The notes: generated from the sequence alone by a model not told the origin. A stretch of DNA of 64,000 nt from Scalesia atractyloides (GCA_947069175.1 CAMTDV010000003.1:83453014-83517013); one strand, 5' to 3'; numbered from the stretch's first letter, positions 1 through 12,581 are shown. Translations and numbers: made by a program.

Positions 1-80
1 TTGCAGATTGAATGCATAAACAAATTCGCCACATAGACAAAAGATTTCAATTTGATTGGTAGAATAAAAGCAACACTCAC

Positions 81-2728
81 ATGAAAAATATCAGCAGCTT
101 CAGCAAGCAACGACTTGTCTTCTTCTGAAGCATGTTTGCCATGAACTACAATACACTTCAAGTCAAGATTGGTTACGCTGTCCACAAGAGTATCAGGAAC
201 TTTTTGTGCTCCACGGATAACCAAAACCTTAATAACGTAACTGAGTCTCCCACACTCAACCGAGCAGAACCAACGGCCAGGTGGCAAAGCCTATAACACA
301 TTTGAATATTAGAAAAAGTATATTGGATTTTTACTGAATGTTGAAATATCAACCTACCTTCAGATTGGCTTTATAATGTTCCCTCAAGCAACCGATGTGA
401 AATTCTAATTCGCACTGTGAGGAATGCAAAACGGCATTTAGGGGATAATTTTAAAAACTGGGATTGGAAAATTAAACTAAAGTTGTTTGAATTCACAAAC
501 CTGATCACACACGATAACGGTTTGATCATTAAAGCCATCAACGCTGAACTCATATGATCTGTATCCAACAACGTTATTCAAACAGGATTAGATTATTTGG
601 TATAGTACAAATGACATTATATAGTGAAAAACAGTGTTACCTGCATAACGAGCATGCTACCAGATCATGCTTGTTTGGATCATCAATAATCCGGATGCAA
701 CTCTTTTCAACCTCTTCTATGGGGTTGAGTCTAGAAACCGATCCACCTGCCACATCATTTGAAAATGACCCCGAACGCTTCATCGAGTCTTCTTGGCAAT
801 ATTTGCAAAACCATATTTCAAGAGGACGCCATGTATCGAGTATGCATTCTGCATGACATGTAGAACAGACATGCAAATTAAAAGTGAAAATATGATAAAC
901 TAACATTAGATCACCCATGACCCAACCAGCTGGCTGTTTAATATTTTGAGTAAAATGTCATTTCGTCCCCTGAGGTTTGGCCAGTTTTGTGACTTTCGTC
1001 CAAAGGTTTGTTTTTCCGCATCTGGGTCCAAAAGGTTTGAAATCTTGCCATTTTCATCCGGCTCGTTAACTCCATCCATTTTTCTTCATTAAGTTAGGGG
1101 TATTTCCGTCTTTCTGTTAACTTAAGGGCAATTCAGTCTTTTTTACTTTATGTAAAATAACCGAATACCTCTGTGAAAGGCGAATTGCCGTTTAAGTTAA
1201 CAAAAAGGACGGATATACCCCTGACTTAACGGAGAAAAATAGATGGAGTTAACGAGCCAGGTGAAAATGGCAAGATTTCAACCCTTTTGGACCCATACGC
1301 AGAAAAACAAACCTTTGGATGAAAGTCGCAAAATTGGCCAAACCTAAGGGACGAAAATGACATCTTACTCTAATATTTAAATCAAAATAATATGAACTCT
1401 ACCAATATGAAAAGACCGAGGACATCCATCACAGAGCCTTAGGTCTCCTCCCTCTACTCCCTTTTGACACTGTCCACACACATCATTCTTCATAGCCAGA
1501 TTTTCGCGAATTTGCTTTAAGAGAAGTGAAAATGCATGTAGAGAGACTCCATTTGAGAGAAAAATATTCTCGTAGCTGAAAATATTTTGATACAAAAGTT
1601 AAAAAATTACCCAAATTTGAAAGAAAACCTAAACGTGTGTTTTGGTGGAAAACTCACGGTTTTCTGCGCATGCTCCAGCCAGCATGAGCTTCAAACTGTG
1701 AGGCACTAATCTATTTACAAATAATAAAAAAGGTTATTGACTTGTTTCATCCTTGATGCTAAAGCTTTAAGGTTCGGAAACTTTACCACAGATTTACAAC
1801 ACTCACAGAGTATACCACGGCCTTGCTTTTCACCGTATAGCACTTTCTGCCAAAAAGAGGATGTCAAATTAATAAAGTAATATAAGTGATCTACTATTGG
1901 CAAATGGAAATGTTGTAAAACAAGGTCTCGGAAGCCGAGAAATCGCTACAAAGCAGGTTGCCGAGGCGATTTTCTTCAACTCCGCCTGATTACTTGGAAT
2001 CAATCAAACGCGATCAACCTTGGCCAGAATCGGATCTAGTTAGTCAACTCGGACCGAGTTTGACTTAAAAAAAACATAATTCATATGTCTTATCATATTA
2101 AAGAATGATAATCATATTTTAAGGAATGAGTATCAGTTTAAAAAATGCCATTCACTTATTTTGTTATAAATATTATTAAACTTATGATATTTGACATATA
2201 TATAATTTCTTGAAAACTAATATCTTCATAATTAACATGTCCAAGCATTCCCCGAGTACTCGCAACTCCCCAGTCGACCGACCTCGGAGCGCCTAGCGAC
2301 TTCTACAACAATGACTATTGGAGCTTGTATTGTTACAATTACTACCTTTCCATGAGCTATATAAGCAACAGCAGTTCCATCCTGTATTTCTCCATCCGCA
2401 AATATTAACTGATGTGTTGTCATGTCCCTTAAAAATGAAAGAAAAAAAGATCATTTGACATTATTTTGTGTAGAGGTATGATTTAAATAACTGGTTACGA
2501 ATAGAGATCAACCTAGTTGGCTTTGATTTTATCTTCACTTCCGAAGAGGCGCATTTCTTTGCCCTCTTGGCTGACTTTGGATTTGAACTCGATGGCCTGC
2601 ATATTCGGACCATGAAATTGTCATATAGAAACAAGAAAAGGGTCCTATCTTTATAGCGTTTAGAAAAAGGGAACCCACTCTGTCAACACTCTCTGTTGAC
2701 TATGTTCTTCATGTAAATCCAACTCCAT
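81..2728 (-). CDS. IDM1-like PHD-finger/GNAT protein, copy A (3' part beyond window)
   Basis: Ten coding exons read leftwards: 2679-2728, 2513-2596, 2346-2427, 1787-1846, 1658-1710, 1403-1575, 641-848, 501-558, 358-414 and 81-290. All have GT-AG borders and consistent phases (345 codons, no stop). In order: a short basic N-terminus starting MELDLHEEHSQ; a Tify-domain-binding region (GILCECCKSV, then FEAHAGWSMRRKP); a PHD finger with CGQC, CDGCPRSFHIEC and WFCKYC; a second zinc finger with CSLC, CDQCELEFHIGC and WFCSVEC; then the linker before the GNAT domain. In this family (Arabidopsis IDM1/ROS4 and relatives) the PHD finger reads histone H3 and the GNAT domain acetylates it in the nucleus. 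The GNAT exons lie left of position 1, so catalysis cannot be judged. Start chosen because the same short first exon occurs in copy B. Family assignment is firm; orthology to IDM1 itself is not shown. Confidence 0.87.
948..1370. mobile_element. Foldback MITE in an intron of copy A
   Basis: The ends are long imperfect inverted repeats (GAGTAAAATGTCATTTCGTC against its complement ending GATGTCATTTTCGTC), and inverted similarity continues inward through the CAAAGGTTTG and CCAAAAGG blocks. Flanks repeat TAATATTT (939-946 and 1371-1378), an 8-9 bp target duplication. It lies in the intron between the 1403-1575 and 641-848 exons. MULE- or hAT-like by TSD length; no coding capacity. Confidence 0.75.
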
Positions 2729-3699
2729 ATATATAATATCCAGGGAATGTTAATCCTAAAGAACTGCAAAATTCAAAACAAGGAAACAAAATAAAAAAAA
2801 AGAACGTACATAGGATATAAAAAGAAGGTAATAACAGCAAAATCTAGCTCTAGTGTCAAAAAATTCCTAAGAGGCTAATGGTAAAGAAAAAAGATTAAGA
2901 GAAATATATTTACCAAGGGTAGGGTTTGGTTACAAAGTCTAAAACTCCAAGAAAGTGTTAAAAGTCTATGTAGGCATTGTGTTTTAAATTTTAGGCATGA
3001 TGTATTAGATTCTTTTGGCATGGTGTTATACGGAAAAACATCAAATGTAACAATTTAAAACACAGTGAAATGTACCCTAGGCATGGAACTTTAAACACAC
3101 TGATTAACTTTTTTGACATAGTGTTTTAAGTTTCATGCCAAGAATACATTTCATTGTGTTTTAAATTGTTATCTTTCATGTCATTCTATATAATAATATG
3201 CCAAAAGAATCTAAACATCATACCTAAAATTTAAAACAGAATGCCTACAAAGACTTCTCACAATTTTTAGGAGTTTCTGACTTTGTAGCTAACGCCTACC
3301 CTATTCACCAAAATGAAAGTTCCATAATTTAAAAACATCCATACTAAAATAGATACATCATGTTCAAATCTATTAGCATTAAAAGCATTACGAGAAATCA
3401 ACATCAATTCTTAACATTTTTCAAATAACCAACAGCAATATTTGATCTTGAGAACATATAGTACACTACACATTAGATTAGCAACAAAATCCACATCAAT
3501 TTTGCTTTAAGAAGTGCTACCAGATAAAGATCTAACAAGGAAATAGGGATGCATTTAAGCATAAACCATAAGTAAACTTGCTTCTCTTCATAGTAAAAAC
3601 GATATCAATTCGCATACAAAGACTCCTAAGAAAGAAAAACACACACATAGATGACTGAAACGAAACATACGATGGATCGACACAACAGAGGATCACCAC
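2729..3699. other. First-intron sequence of copy A
   Basis: AT-rich DNA between the putative leader exon and the first coding exon. It contains an imperfect inverted block: the stretch around 2985-3080 (TTTTGGCATGGTGTTATACG) reappears inverted around 3120-3230. I see no coding exon and no recognisable element ends. Confidence 0.4.
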
Positions 3700-3830
3700 A
3701 CCTTGAATACAATTGATGGAGTTGCCAAAAAGAGAGATGAGCGGTGGTGCAGCGTGAGCGGCGGCAAAGGATGAAAGGGGGTGAACTCAATACAAACCCT
3801 AGAGAGGCCGAATAAAGTCAACTTTGTGAA
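3700..3830 (-). promoter_or_regulatory. Putative non-coding leader exon and promoter of copy A
   Basis: A block with CAAACCCTAGAG, GC-richer than its surroundings and with a GT donor (GGTGTGG on the minus strand), matches a block at 20005-20105 upstream of copy B. Both lie about 1 kb or more upstream of the first coding exon, so a 5' UTR intron is likely. Inferred from paralogue comparison only; no transcript evidence. Confidence 0.4.
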
Positions 3831-4167
3831 AAGGGCTATTAATACACCTGATAAAATTAACTTATGACATTAAAAAGGATTCGAAAGCCCAACCACATTT
3901 AAATTACCAAACCAAAGGTGAGCTTCTAAGTGTAGACATGTTTATAAAAGAAAAGAGAAAAGAAAATTCACAAATCCAAGCTTTTGGTTACATAGTTTTT
4001 GATAGCGACAAGCTACCTATACGCTACGTAGCGATACGATGAAACAGATGGCGCTATTTTATGTTTAGTGATCACATAGAAGAAAAATATAGAAACAATT
4101 TATATGTATAATTTATCAAAATGATACTTGAAAACACAGCGTAAAAGCTTGAATCAAGCCGAGCTTC

Positions 4168-4460
4168 ACATTTCGAGGTTCACTAAGCTCGTGAGCCTAA
4201 ACGAGCCTATTATTTATACAATTTATACTTAGTATACTAGATATAGATTTACTAATATTTTTAGCTATATATAAATCTAAGACAAAAAGAACAAATAATA
4301 TATATTACAGAAAACTATAATTATATATATAATATAAACGTATATGAACAGAATAATTAAATAATTAATATAATAATCCAGTCAAGCCCGGACGAGCTCA
4401 AGCTTTCATAAGTTAAATGAGGAGCGCGAGCTTCAGCTTGGCTCGTTTACACCCCAAATC
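4168..4460. mobile_element. GAGCC-rich MITE (hAT-like dispersed family)
   Basis: AT-rich core bounded by GAGC/GCTC-rich ends (CGAGCTTCACATTTCGAGG on the left, GCTTGGCTCGTTTACACC on the right). The same terminal motif, GGCTCGTTTACACC, recurs near 17240, 18540, 18982-19441 and 53076-53449. Non-coding; exact limits uncertain. Confidence 0.5.
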
Positions 4461-4839
4461 ATCTTTTAAAGGATAAGATGTTCATGGTAGTTGTTCCAAG
4501 AAGAACATGTAGGGGGCCTACGAAAATGTAGGGAATTTCTATAATTAAAGTGCCAAAACTAATTCATGATAATATTTTGAAAATAGCATCCTCTTATTGG
4601 CATACCCTTGTTGCAATACATACAAGGGTATTGTTGACATTTAAAATAGAGAAAGGTATGATTTTCATATACTTTGTTAAAAGTTCACAAACGCACATTG
4701 ACAGCCTTAATATGATTAGGCGGATAATAAAAAATTGTCCCCACCAACACACAAAAGCACATATAAAGATGTTTAATTCAAGTTCAAAAATATAAAACCA
4801 TGTTTTAGACATAAATAATACTAAAAGGTTTAGAAGCAG

Positions 4840-5990
4840 AACCTCATTGATACAATCACAGGCAAACAGTCCTCTGATAACGCTTTCACAAGGTCCCACT
4901 CACATTGTAAGGCAATCCCCTCGAGTAACACAACCAACGGCTTGCAGCTTTAAAACGTTAATAATGTCAAGAAATTACATTAGCATATAAGGTCATGTGA
5001 ACTGTTTTGTAAAACACAAGAGAAGAAATGAAAATGAAAGACATTTGATCACCAAGCTGAAAAGTGCTTAATATGATATGATATTTCAAACAATAGCATT
5101 TGTTAGCACTTAACAGCACTGTCAATAAACTTATCCCATATTCAAACATTTATACTTCGATTACATGAACTGCTAAGTAAGGAAAGATTGACAAAAAAAA
5201 AAAGAACATCGAACCTCATTAAAATATTACTCTGTAATTCGATAAAACAGCAAAGAAGTATAGGGAAACCACCAGAAACAAGTCACGATTATGAGTATGC
5301 ATAATACCTTTTTTACCAAAATAGTAGAAAACATGAAACGCCTCAAGTTTTTTCACCGATTCAGTTCCAAATTCTTCGCTATTTGACATTAAATTAGAAA
5401 ACGTTAGCAATCAATAGTTGGATGTTTGTGTCAAAAACATGTTGTCTATCAACTATTATCTAAAAACGCTCACCTTCATGTCTATATGTTACCTTTCTGC
5501 TTCGTTTGGTCCATAAATAGTTATCTGAAAACAACCTTTCTTCATGCAATTTTTGTGTAACCGCCATCGCTATTTAGAAAGTTAAAGAGACATGTCCTGT
5601 TCTTTTCTTTCGATAAAAGCAACCAAATCCTGTGTAATAGAACAAAAGGATCAAGAACAATAAATCACATATGTTAACTTCTTTTTGCAAAAGCTTTGAG
5701 TGCTTTACAACCTTGATCATTATGTGTGTATGAGAACGAGCTTCAAGATTCTTGGGGAAATAAATTAAGTGCATAGTACCCATCGAAAAAGGTGTTGTTT
5801 GATAATAAGAGTCCAAAATACGTGACGGATCTGCCGGAAGTCGGCTCATGTCTATCTGTTATATTTTTAAAAAAAAGGTGATCAACAAAAACTCGATGTA
5901 TCATATCTTTATAATGCAACTGTAATATGCTTTTGTGTTTCAAAATATTCTTTTAAACCCATGATAATAAACATCTTCATAACATTTAAC
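4840..5990 (-). pseudogene. Degraded exon set U1 of an unrecognised gene
   Basis: Minus-strand coding-like blocks: about 5700-5850 (contains LDSYYQTTPFSMGTM), about 5290-5400 (contains EEFGTESVKKLEAF) and about 4850-4945 (contains PLVVLLEGIALQCEWDLVKA, followed by a splice-like GT). Each block has a counterpart in U3 (22430-24790), and part recurs in U2 (7010-7470), in the same order and strand. I do not recognise the protein. Blocks are separated by non-coding sequence and interrupted by stops. It could also be a rapidly changing gene whose exon borders I cannot fix. Confidence 0.45.
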
Positions 5991-6419
5991 CTTACTCTCG
6001 AACATGAGACAAATTTTATAATTATTAGAGCATTAATAGGAAATTAGACCGTATTGCAAAGTATTAATGTCATAGCTCCCAACCGGAAAACTCAACTAGA
6101 TATTTTTCAAATTCACATGATGAAAAAAATCTCGCATATTAGACAGTTACAGGATATTATCACTCTTCATTAACTGAGCGATTACTTCAAATTGTTTTGT
6201 AGTCAACATATGATTGTCATAAACTTTAAGCGAGTCAAAATGCAATTTCATATCCTAAAGTCAAAGCGGTTAGGGGGGTAAGTATCACGGCTGTCAAATA
6301 AAGGAGAAGAAACAAAACTGCAGCAGTGAAAATGTTGCTGTTGACTTTCAGCTGAACCAACTTCGAGTGGTCAACTGTCGGCCGGCGTTGACCAGCGGCG
6401 GCAGAAGCTGGTAGCGACA

Positions 6420-6900
6420 GCAGGGTTGGCCACAACTGCAAAATAAAGCAGAAAACTACACGTGAGCACAAACAACACAGCAAAAAGAAAAATAAGGGAC
6501 ATGAAGGACTTACGTGGTTCGGTCTAAACTGACCTCCGTACACGGTTGTAACTAGCGAAACAATCTTATTACTTTGGAGGTGATCAGAATTACAATTGAG
6601 TGTATTTATAGGCTAAACAATTAGGGTTTCCTTAATACTAAAATTCAGGGCAAACGAAACACTCAAAAAATAAGTATGCTAGTATTTTGGCAAGCTGCCA
6701 ATAAAACGAATAATCTGCAGAGATTACTTTAGGGTTATAGGGTCGGCTACCCTTCACCCTATTCTGGCCGAAAATCAGATAAAGGTTTGGAAGGAAATGA
6801 TATGTTAAAGTGTGGTTACTTTAGGTAGCAAATACTGTAGCTCATATACTGCATGCCGTTTGGTTTTTGAAGTCTAAACCACAAAATTCCATAGGGTGAG
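6420..6900 (-). mobile_element. LTR-like fragment with a TATA box
   Basis: On the minus strand a TATA box (CTATAAATACACTC, about 6595-6610) lies about 80-100 bases upstream of a segment with GGTCAGTTTAGACCGAACCA. That palindrome-like segment near the U5 end is typical of many plant copia LTRs. No paired LTR, PBS or coding region is seen, so it is probably a truncated LTR. The remaining 6000-6420 holds nothing I recognise. Confidence 0.35.
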
Positions 6901-7009
6901 CACATCTAGAGCTATATAACATATTGGAAAACTTGATGCAGCAAAGTTAACGTAAATCCCAAAAGAAAACTTCCAAGACAAACATATAATACGAGAAAGT
7001 TCAAAAAAC

Positions 7010-7470
7010 TAACCCTCGTTGACACAATTGCAAGGATTTGAGTAGTCCTCTCTCACATTGCTTTCACGAAATCCAACTAGCCTTATACGGTGATCTTACG
7101 GATCTCCTTGAGCAACATAACCAACCATTTCCAACATACAAACACCCTAATCAAGAGTTAAGACGAAGCAATGTATTAATATTTACAGGTTATATAAATT
7201 AACTAGGGAATACAATACAACAGGTCAATATTAGGAAGACTATATTCACATTATCATAGAACCTACATTAATACTTATTGTAAATTGTAATGAACCACAC
7301 ATTGCATTATCTTTTTAACCTAGAAACTGAAAAGTATGTGAACAAGAACAGTAAGTAAATGTGAAAGGTTCAAAATAACCAGAAAATGTGAACGATTACA
7401 AGCAAATCATGCATCATAATTATTGATAGGCAGTATACCTTGTTACCAAAATTCTGGAAAACATAAAACC
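7010..7470 (-). pseudogene. Degraded exon set U2 (third copy, most eroded)
   Basis: The block at 7015-7135 aligns by eye with 4845-4945 and 22430-22510 (shared CTCGTTGACACAATTGCAAGG-type sequence and the cysteine-rich reverse strand). The block at 7436-7470 (CCTTGTTACCAAAATTCTGG) matches 23790-23815. Reading frames are broken. It lies between copies A and B of the PHD gene, which suggests the duplicated unit was larger than the PHD gene alone. Confidence 0.4.
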
Positions 7471-7559
7471 CTAACGCAAAGCAAAGCAATGAGAAGAAGT
7501 TTCGAGTGTGAATTCTTTGATTCTTCGAATTCCTTGGTTTGGTTTCGATTTTAAACCGA

Positions 7560-8260
7560 AATTTGAATTGGGTAAAGGGGTTTCGGTTCTATAAAAAACT
7601 CTTTTAAGGGTTTAGGTTTAATCAATAATCAATCAATTTGGTTAAAACCGACAAAGATGAAGTAAACGAACTGAACGTTCAACGAAAAGTTCAAGAACCG
7701 TTTAGTGGGAAATTCGTTTGTGTTCGTTTAGTTAATGAATGAACATGAACAAGAAATTTCGTTCGGTTATTTAAAAGAATGAACACGAACAGATATCTTG
7801 TTTTTCAATTGTGTTCGTGAACATTCAGTTTTCTATTCGTGAGTATTCGTTCATGTTCGTTTGTTTATGTTGTTCATTAAAGATTTTTTAGCATTTACTT
7901 ATAATTATCTAAACTTTTTATAGTTTATATTTTTTATTTATCTCATTACTTAACAAATAAAATAGAAAACCTTATCTCTACCTTGTTTATACACTGTATT
8001 CATATCGAAAAATAGTATCGACCTTTTCATTCAACGATTAGGGCTTCAAGGTCTAACTCCGCTCCCTCTCACCATCACCTACAGCCATTGTTGTCTTCGC
8101 CGATTTTATCTGTGTTTGTGAAACGTTCGTGAGCACGTTCTTTTCCTTAATGAACAAACATGAACAGAAAATCTTGTTCGGTAGTGTTCATGAACTGTTC
8201 GTGAACACAATATATCCTTAACGAACGTACACGAACAATTATTAGGGTGTGTGTGTGTGT
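7560..8260. mobile_element. GAACGAAC-rich non-coding element
   Basis: Dense in direct and inverted runs of GTTCGT/ACGAAC (for example GAACATGAAC, GTTCGTGAAC). The same vocabulary fills 14174-14829, where ends with terminal inverted repeats are visible. Here the ends are not clear. A short (GT)n tract follows at 8248-8262. Non-coding. Confidence 0.45.
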
Positions 8261-9377
8261 GTTTTAACTGCTAATGCAATTGGTTTGTAACACACCAAGG
8301 CTATGAGTTATGTATTTTTACGATTGTCTAAATATGTCACACCCCGACCCGCAGCGGAATAAAGTCGGGGCATGGTTGGGTTATCAACAAAGCTCATGAT
8401 ATTTACTAATAAGTTTCATATTTATTAAATTGAAATTAAACTTCAAATATTCAACACAAAATTCATACAAACATAAACAATAAACCAAAAGATTGTTCCA
8501 CACGAAATAACTTGTTTTATTCTTCTAAGGCCATTTCTATGTGTTTCTTTCCTCCACTTGTTCACCTGTATCATGCGTAAAAACAGAAAATTTGGGTCAA
8601 CAAAAGTTGGCGAGTGAACCTTGATAAACATTTAGATAATTGAATTAGATTGTCGTTAAATAAAGATTGTGCATGAATCATATGTGAGCAGATGTATATA
8701 TATAACCAATCACAAACCACATTATATGAACACATGACATGATGAATGATGTAATTGAGATCAAGACTCAATCAAACGTAGCCGATCTAATGAGGCACCT
8801 GATGCTCAACCCGTAACCCATGGGAACTGATGGGCCTAATGAAATGATTGCACTGAAATGATAAAACGTATCCACATACAAACCACATAACGACTATACA
8901 CATTTGATCACGAAATGATATTAGCACAAGTGTTAAATAAAATAAAAGGAATTGTACGACACATGATACACCCCAAAACATGATTAAAACGGGGAATTCG
9001 TAGAGATTCACTCACAGTGGATGCGTATTCTTGATTGAAGATGAGAGTGCACGAGTTGCGGATATAACCGATGAAGGAGTACTAACCTAAAATAATAACG
9101 CGATAGCTCGATAAATAAATAAATTAATATTTAGGTTAAAACCTTTTGTCTAGATTTTTAGGTTATTTTTGTGGGTTTTATTGATATTTTAAACCCTTGA
9201 AATTATATATTTTTAAGCCTTTTATTTGATTTTTCATTTAATAAAAACCATAGAATTAAAATAATAAAAATAACATTAAAAAATAATAAAATAAAAAAAG
9301 TAAAATAAAAAAATAAAAAATCTTGTCAGTCTGACAAGCTGACTATCAGACCGGCTCGATGTGTTGTAGGCATGCGT

Positions 9378-9786
9378 GTGTTGAGATTCGAACCCGTGAC
9401 CTCTCGGTTGCGTGCACGCAGCTCTACCAACTGAGCTACGTGTCTAACCCGAAAGAAACCTGATTTTAATTATATTAATACACTACTTAGCTCATTCCAG
9501 AAATTAATTTATTTTAAAAAGTTTTAGTGTTGAACCGGAGTGTGCCGAAAGTCTCGAACCCGCGACCTGCTATGCCTTTTGCACCCAGCCCAACCAGTTG
9601 GGCTGGGTGTCTAACCCAATAAATATTGATCTTTAGTTACCTTATACACAAGTTAGGGTTCATTCAACTAAATTAAAAAAAAAAAGAATTTAAATGATCA
9701 GACCGGTGCGTGCCAAGGAACTCGAACCCGAGTCCTTGGTTGTGTTTTGCACCCAGCCTAGCCAGCTGGGCTGGGTGTCTAACCCA
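9378..9786 (-). other. Three tRNA-like modules in LTR K copy 1
   Basis: Minus-strand modules at 9378-9446, 9547-9616 and 9714-9784, spaced about 168 bp. Each begins GGGTTAGACAC-like, continues with a D-arm-like hairpin (GCTCAGTTGGTAGAGC in the first; GCCCAACTGGTTGGGC-type in the others) resembling an A box, and ends with a TTCGA B-box-like core (GGGTTCGAATC, GGGTTCGAGAC, GGGTTCGAGTT). Folding as true tRNA is imperfect in the anticodon region, so these are tRNA-like sequences, not tRNA genes. Confidence 0.75.
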
Positions 9787-10325
9787 GCAAAACTCATATT
9801 TTAATTACATTTAACACGTAACCCACTTCATTCTCTTCATTTTGAAATTAACCGGAAATTATACCCGCCTGAATTGATCCGATTTACCTCGGTCTATAAA
9901 CCAACAATACACTTAAGCTAATTAAATAAGACTCAACAGAAAAGACAAGAGTTCTACCGTATTGCACGATTCCGGCGAGTGGTTTTCTGACGGTTTCGGT
10001 GGTTCTCCGGTGGAACAGTGCTTTCCGACGACCGAGGGAGTTTGAGAGTGAACAGAGAGAAATGAGCGAGTTTAAATGTGGGATTAAGGATCGGTATTTA
10101 TAGATGAACAGAGGGGTTCGATTTCGGCTTTTGGAAACTAGTTACGGTGATTGAAAGATGACAGCCATCGTGATTGAAGGTTGCCAAAGATGATCATAAC
10201 AGTTGTCGGAAAAAATTGAAAAAGGAAAGCGCGTGAAGGATTTTGCGATGATTCCGGTGAGTTGCAGGTTTCCTCTTAGCGTGAATATATGTGTAATGTT
10301 ATTCCAAAGATAACACAACTGGTGT

Positions 10326-10395
10326 GTGTGTCGCAGTGGTGTTTGTGGTGTGTGCTACCCGGGGAACCCGGGTTCGATCCCCGGTTCCACCTTTT
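10326..10395 (+). other. Antisense Ser/Leu-type tRNA-like module in LTR K copy 1
   Basis: Plus strand, opposite to the LTR. GTCGCAGTGGTG (A-box-like) is followed about 40 bases later by CCCGGGTTCGATCCCCGG, a perfect T-arm and B box, then TTCCACC and a run of T that would serve as a Pol III terminator. The counterparts at 46239-46309 and 47821-47887 keep the same place and orientation relative to their LTR. Confidence 0.7.
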
Positions 10396-10636
10396 TTTTT
10401 ATTTTATTCTCTTTAATTATTTTTGTTAAGCCTTGTAATTATCTAATAAGTAAATATTTTTTATTTAAATGGATTATTTATTATATTATTTCATTAAGGT
10501 TATTTTAAACTTTAATTATTATTATTTATATAAGAAATATTTAAACAAATAAATTGAACGACATAATTAAATACACTTTGATTGATAAAATTAGGGCGGG
10601 TTTTCGAAACCTGATTTACACAAATGTTACAAAACA

Positions 10637-11700
10637 TTTACTTTAATTCATTACTAAATCGAAGTACCCAAAATCCAAGCCGGTAAACACCTATCTTGTT
10701 ACTGTTACGATTTTATCGCTTATGAATTATGTTTGGTTTAACTTATGGTTGAGATGCGAAGTGAAAACCAACCCTAGTTAGATTTTTGGTTAAACTATGG
10801 GTTTTTCTTTGTTAGCCCATAAATTTTATTTTACACGCATATCCACACATTTCAAACTCAAACACATTGCTACATTCATGTTCGAAACCCTTAACGCCCC
10901 TATGGGCTGACATGACCATTAGACGCAACCCACAACACAAAACCTTAACGGATGTTTGAGATTGATTATTTTGAATGTTTATATGAAAACTTATTACATT
11001 TTCCAAACGTAATATGTTTATATGAAAACAGACATGTATCCTTTGCATCTCGATTTGTATGTGACTGTTGTTTTCGAGCTTGGTGTTTGATGAAATTTTC
11101 AGATTTCTACGTATTTTGAGTTGATTATATATATAGGTTTAAAAGAAGAAAAGTTGAAAACGACCATTAAAACAAGTTTTATAAAATCAAAATCTTGTGG
11201 ATGAACAACTAGAGCTTAAGAAACCAAATATACTTATACAAGTTTAGTAGGTAAATTTTAGAAAATATCAAAAAAGATTAAAATTAAGAAAGAAACAAAT
11301 CAGAAATAAAAAATAATGAGAAGAGAGAAGGGGAGTTTAGTTAATGAAAATCAAATATAAGGATATGAACCGTTTTTGTAAGAGGATAACAGGCCTAACC
11401 CTTCAGCCACTTCCGTTTTTTTTCTTTTTTAACGGCAAATTTGGATCACTTAACAAACCACTCGAGTATCATGATGCCACTTTCATTTGAACCAAATAAT
11501 ATGTTTCTTAATGATTTGAAGTTGAAAGAGAATATGAGAGCTCGCAACATCTTTAGCTATGGTTCATTGATTCCCGGCTTCCCGCCACCTATTTCTTAGC
11601 TGTTTACCAACACGTATGGCGAAAGCAACCGCCAAAGCAACCAGGCCGATTCACGTCATTGGTTCATTAACAATGAGCGTGCTGAGAGGTGCTTTTTTAA
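10637..11700. other. Intergenic sequence, nothing recognised
   Basis: AT-rich DNA between the K solo LTR and the 3' end of PHD gene copy B. No exon-like block, element end or tandem repeat that I can support. The right part may hold the 3' UTR of copy B. Confidence 0.4.
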
Positions 11701-12581
11701 AACAAGATATCAAATACATCACAAATTAAAATGCAAACCAAAAGATCCAAATCTTGACAAGACATCCATCATAGCAAACATGGTCTAATATTCGAACAAG
11801 CATACCCATTAAACATCCCTAAAAAGGTCACCCATCTACCTAGAAAAACCAGTTTAAGTCGTAAGAAACAAGCAAGACGCTGCTCCATGTTTAGACTAGT
11901 TAACGGATCGTCTTCCCATACTAGTTATGATATCTTGTGAAACATCCTTTGTAGCAAGGTTGTTCCCTGAAATGCTATCATCGACGTTTGTGTTTGCCTA
12001 TAATTGGCTAGCTAAAAACCGACCAAACCACATGTGAGGTTATGTCTTCCAAATGATTAAAAAAATTCAAGCAAAATGCAAAAAACAACATCCCTCTTTC
12101 GGGGTACTCTTCTGAAACCGAATTTTTTCATCCACATCCCTTTGGCATCTCTACTGCCGGAATCACGAGCTTCTTAACACGTAAAAGTGAAAGTAGTTTT
12201 TCAAAACACGCTAGGAAAACTTGGAAGTAGCCCTGCGAAAGTTGCATGTAATAATCTCACAATCACGGATGATGAATCATTTACGTAAGATATTTTTCCT
12301 ATAACATATAAAAACTAATAAATACTTTACTAGGAAATTAAATGGGTTAAATATCACCCAAAGTTTTTTTTAAATGATTTCAACTTACAAGATCGATTTA
12401 TTCGGCAAACTAGATAATGCCGTTAAAAATACATTATAAAATTACAAATACCAAAAAAAGAGAAAGAAATGTTGGCAGGTAAATACGACCTGACCCGTGT
12501 TAAAAATTGTCTGCTCTACCCAAACCCAATTTAAAACGTTACCTGACCTGACCCACTTACTTTTCTACACTAAATTTAAAG

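Larger units (their letters stand above)
8335..10631 (-). mobile_element. Solo LTR, family K, copy 1 (minus orientation)
   Basis: Bounded by TGTCACACCCCGACCCGCAG at the left and ATGTTACA at the right (TG...CA in either direction). Flanks AAATA (8330-8334) and AAACA (10632-10636) form a 4-of-5 target duplication. Length 2297 bp. Two further copies occur at 40687-46494 and 47635-50232. Sense is minus, because a TATA box (CTATAAATACC) sits on that strand at 10095-10104. There is no internal domain, PBS or second LTR, hence solo. It carries four tRNA-like modules listed separately. Confidence 0.85.

Noticed and set aside
9378..9784. Functional tRNA genes
   Set aside because: D-arm and T-arm motifs are good, but the acceptor stem and anticodon arm do not pair as in a real tRNA, and the modules lie inside a repeated LTR. 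Called tRNA-like instead.
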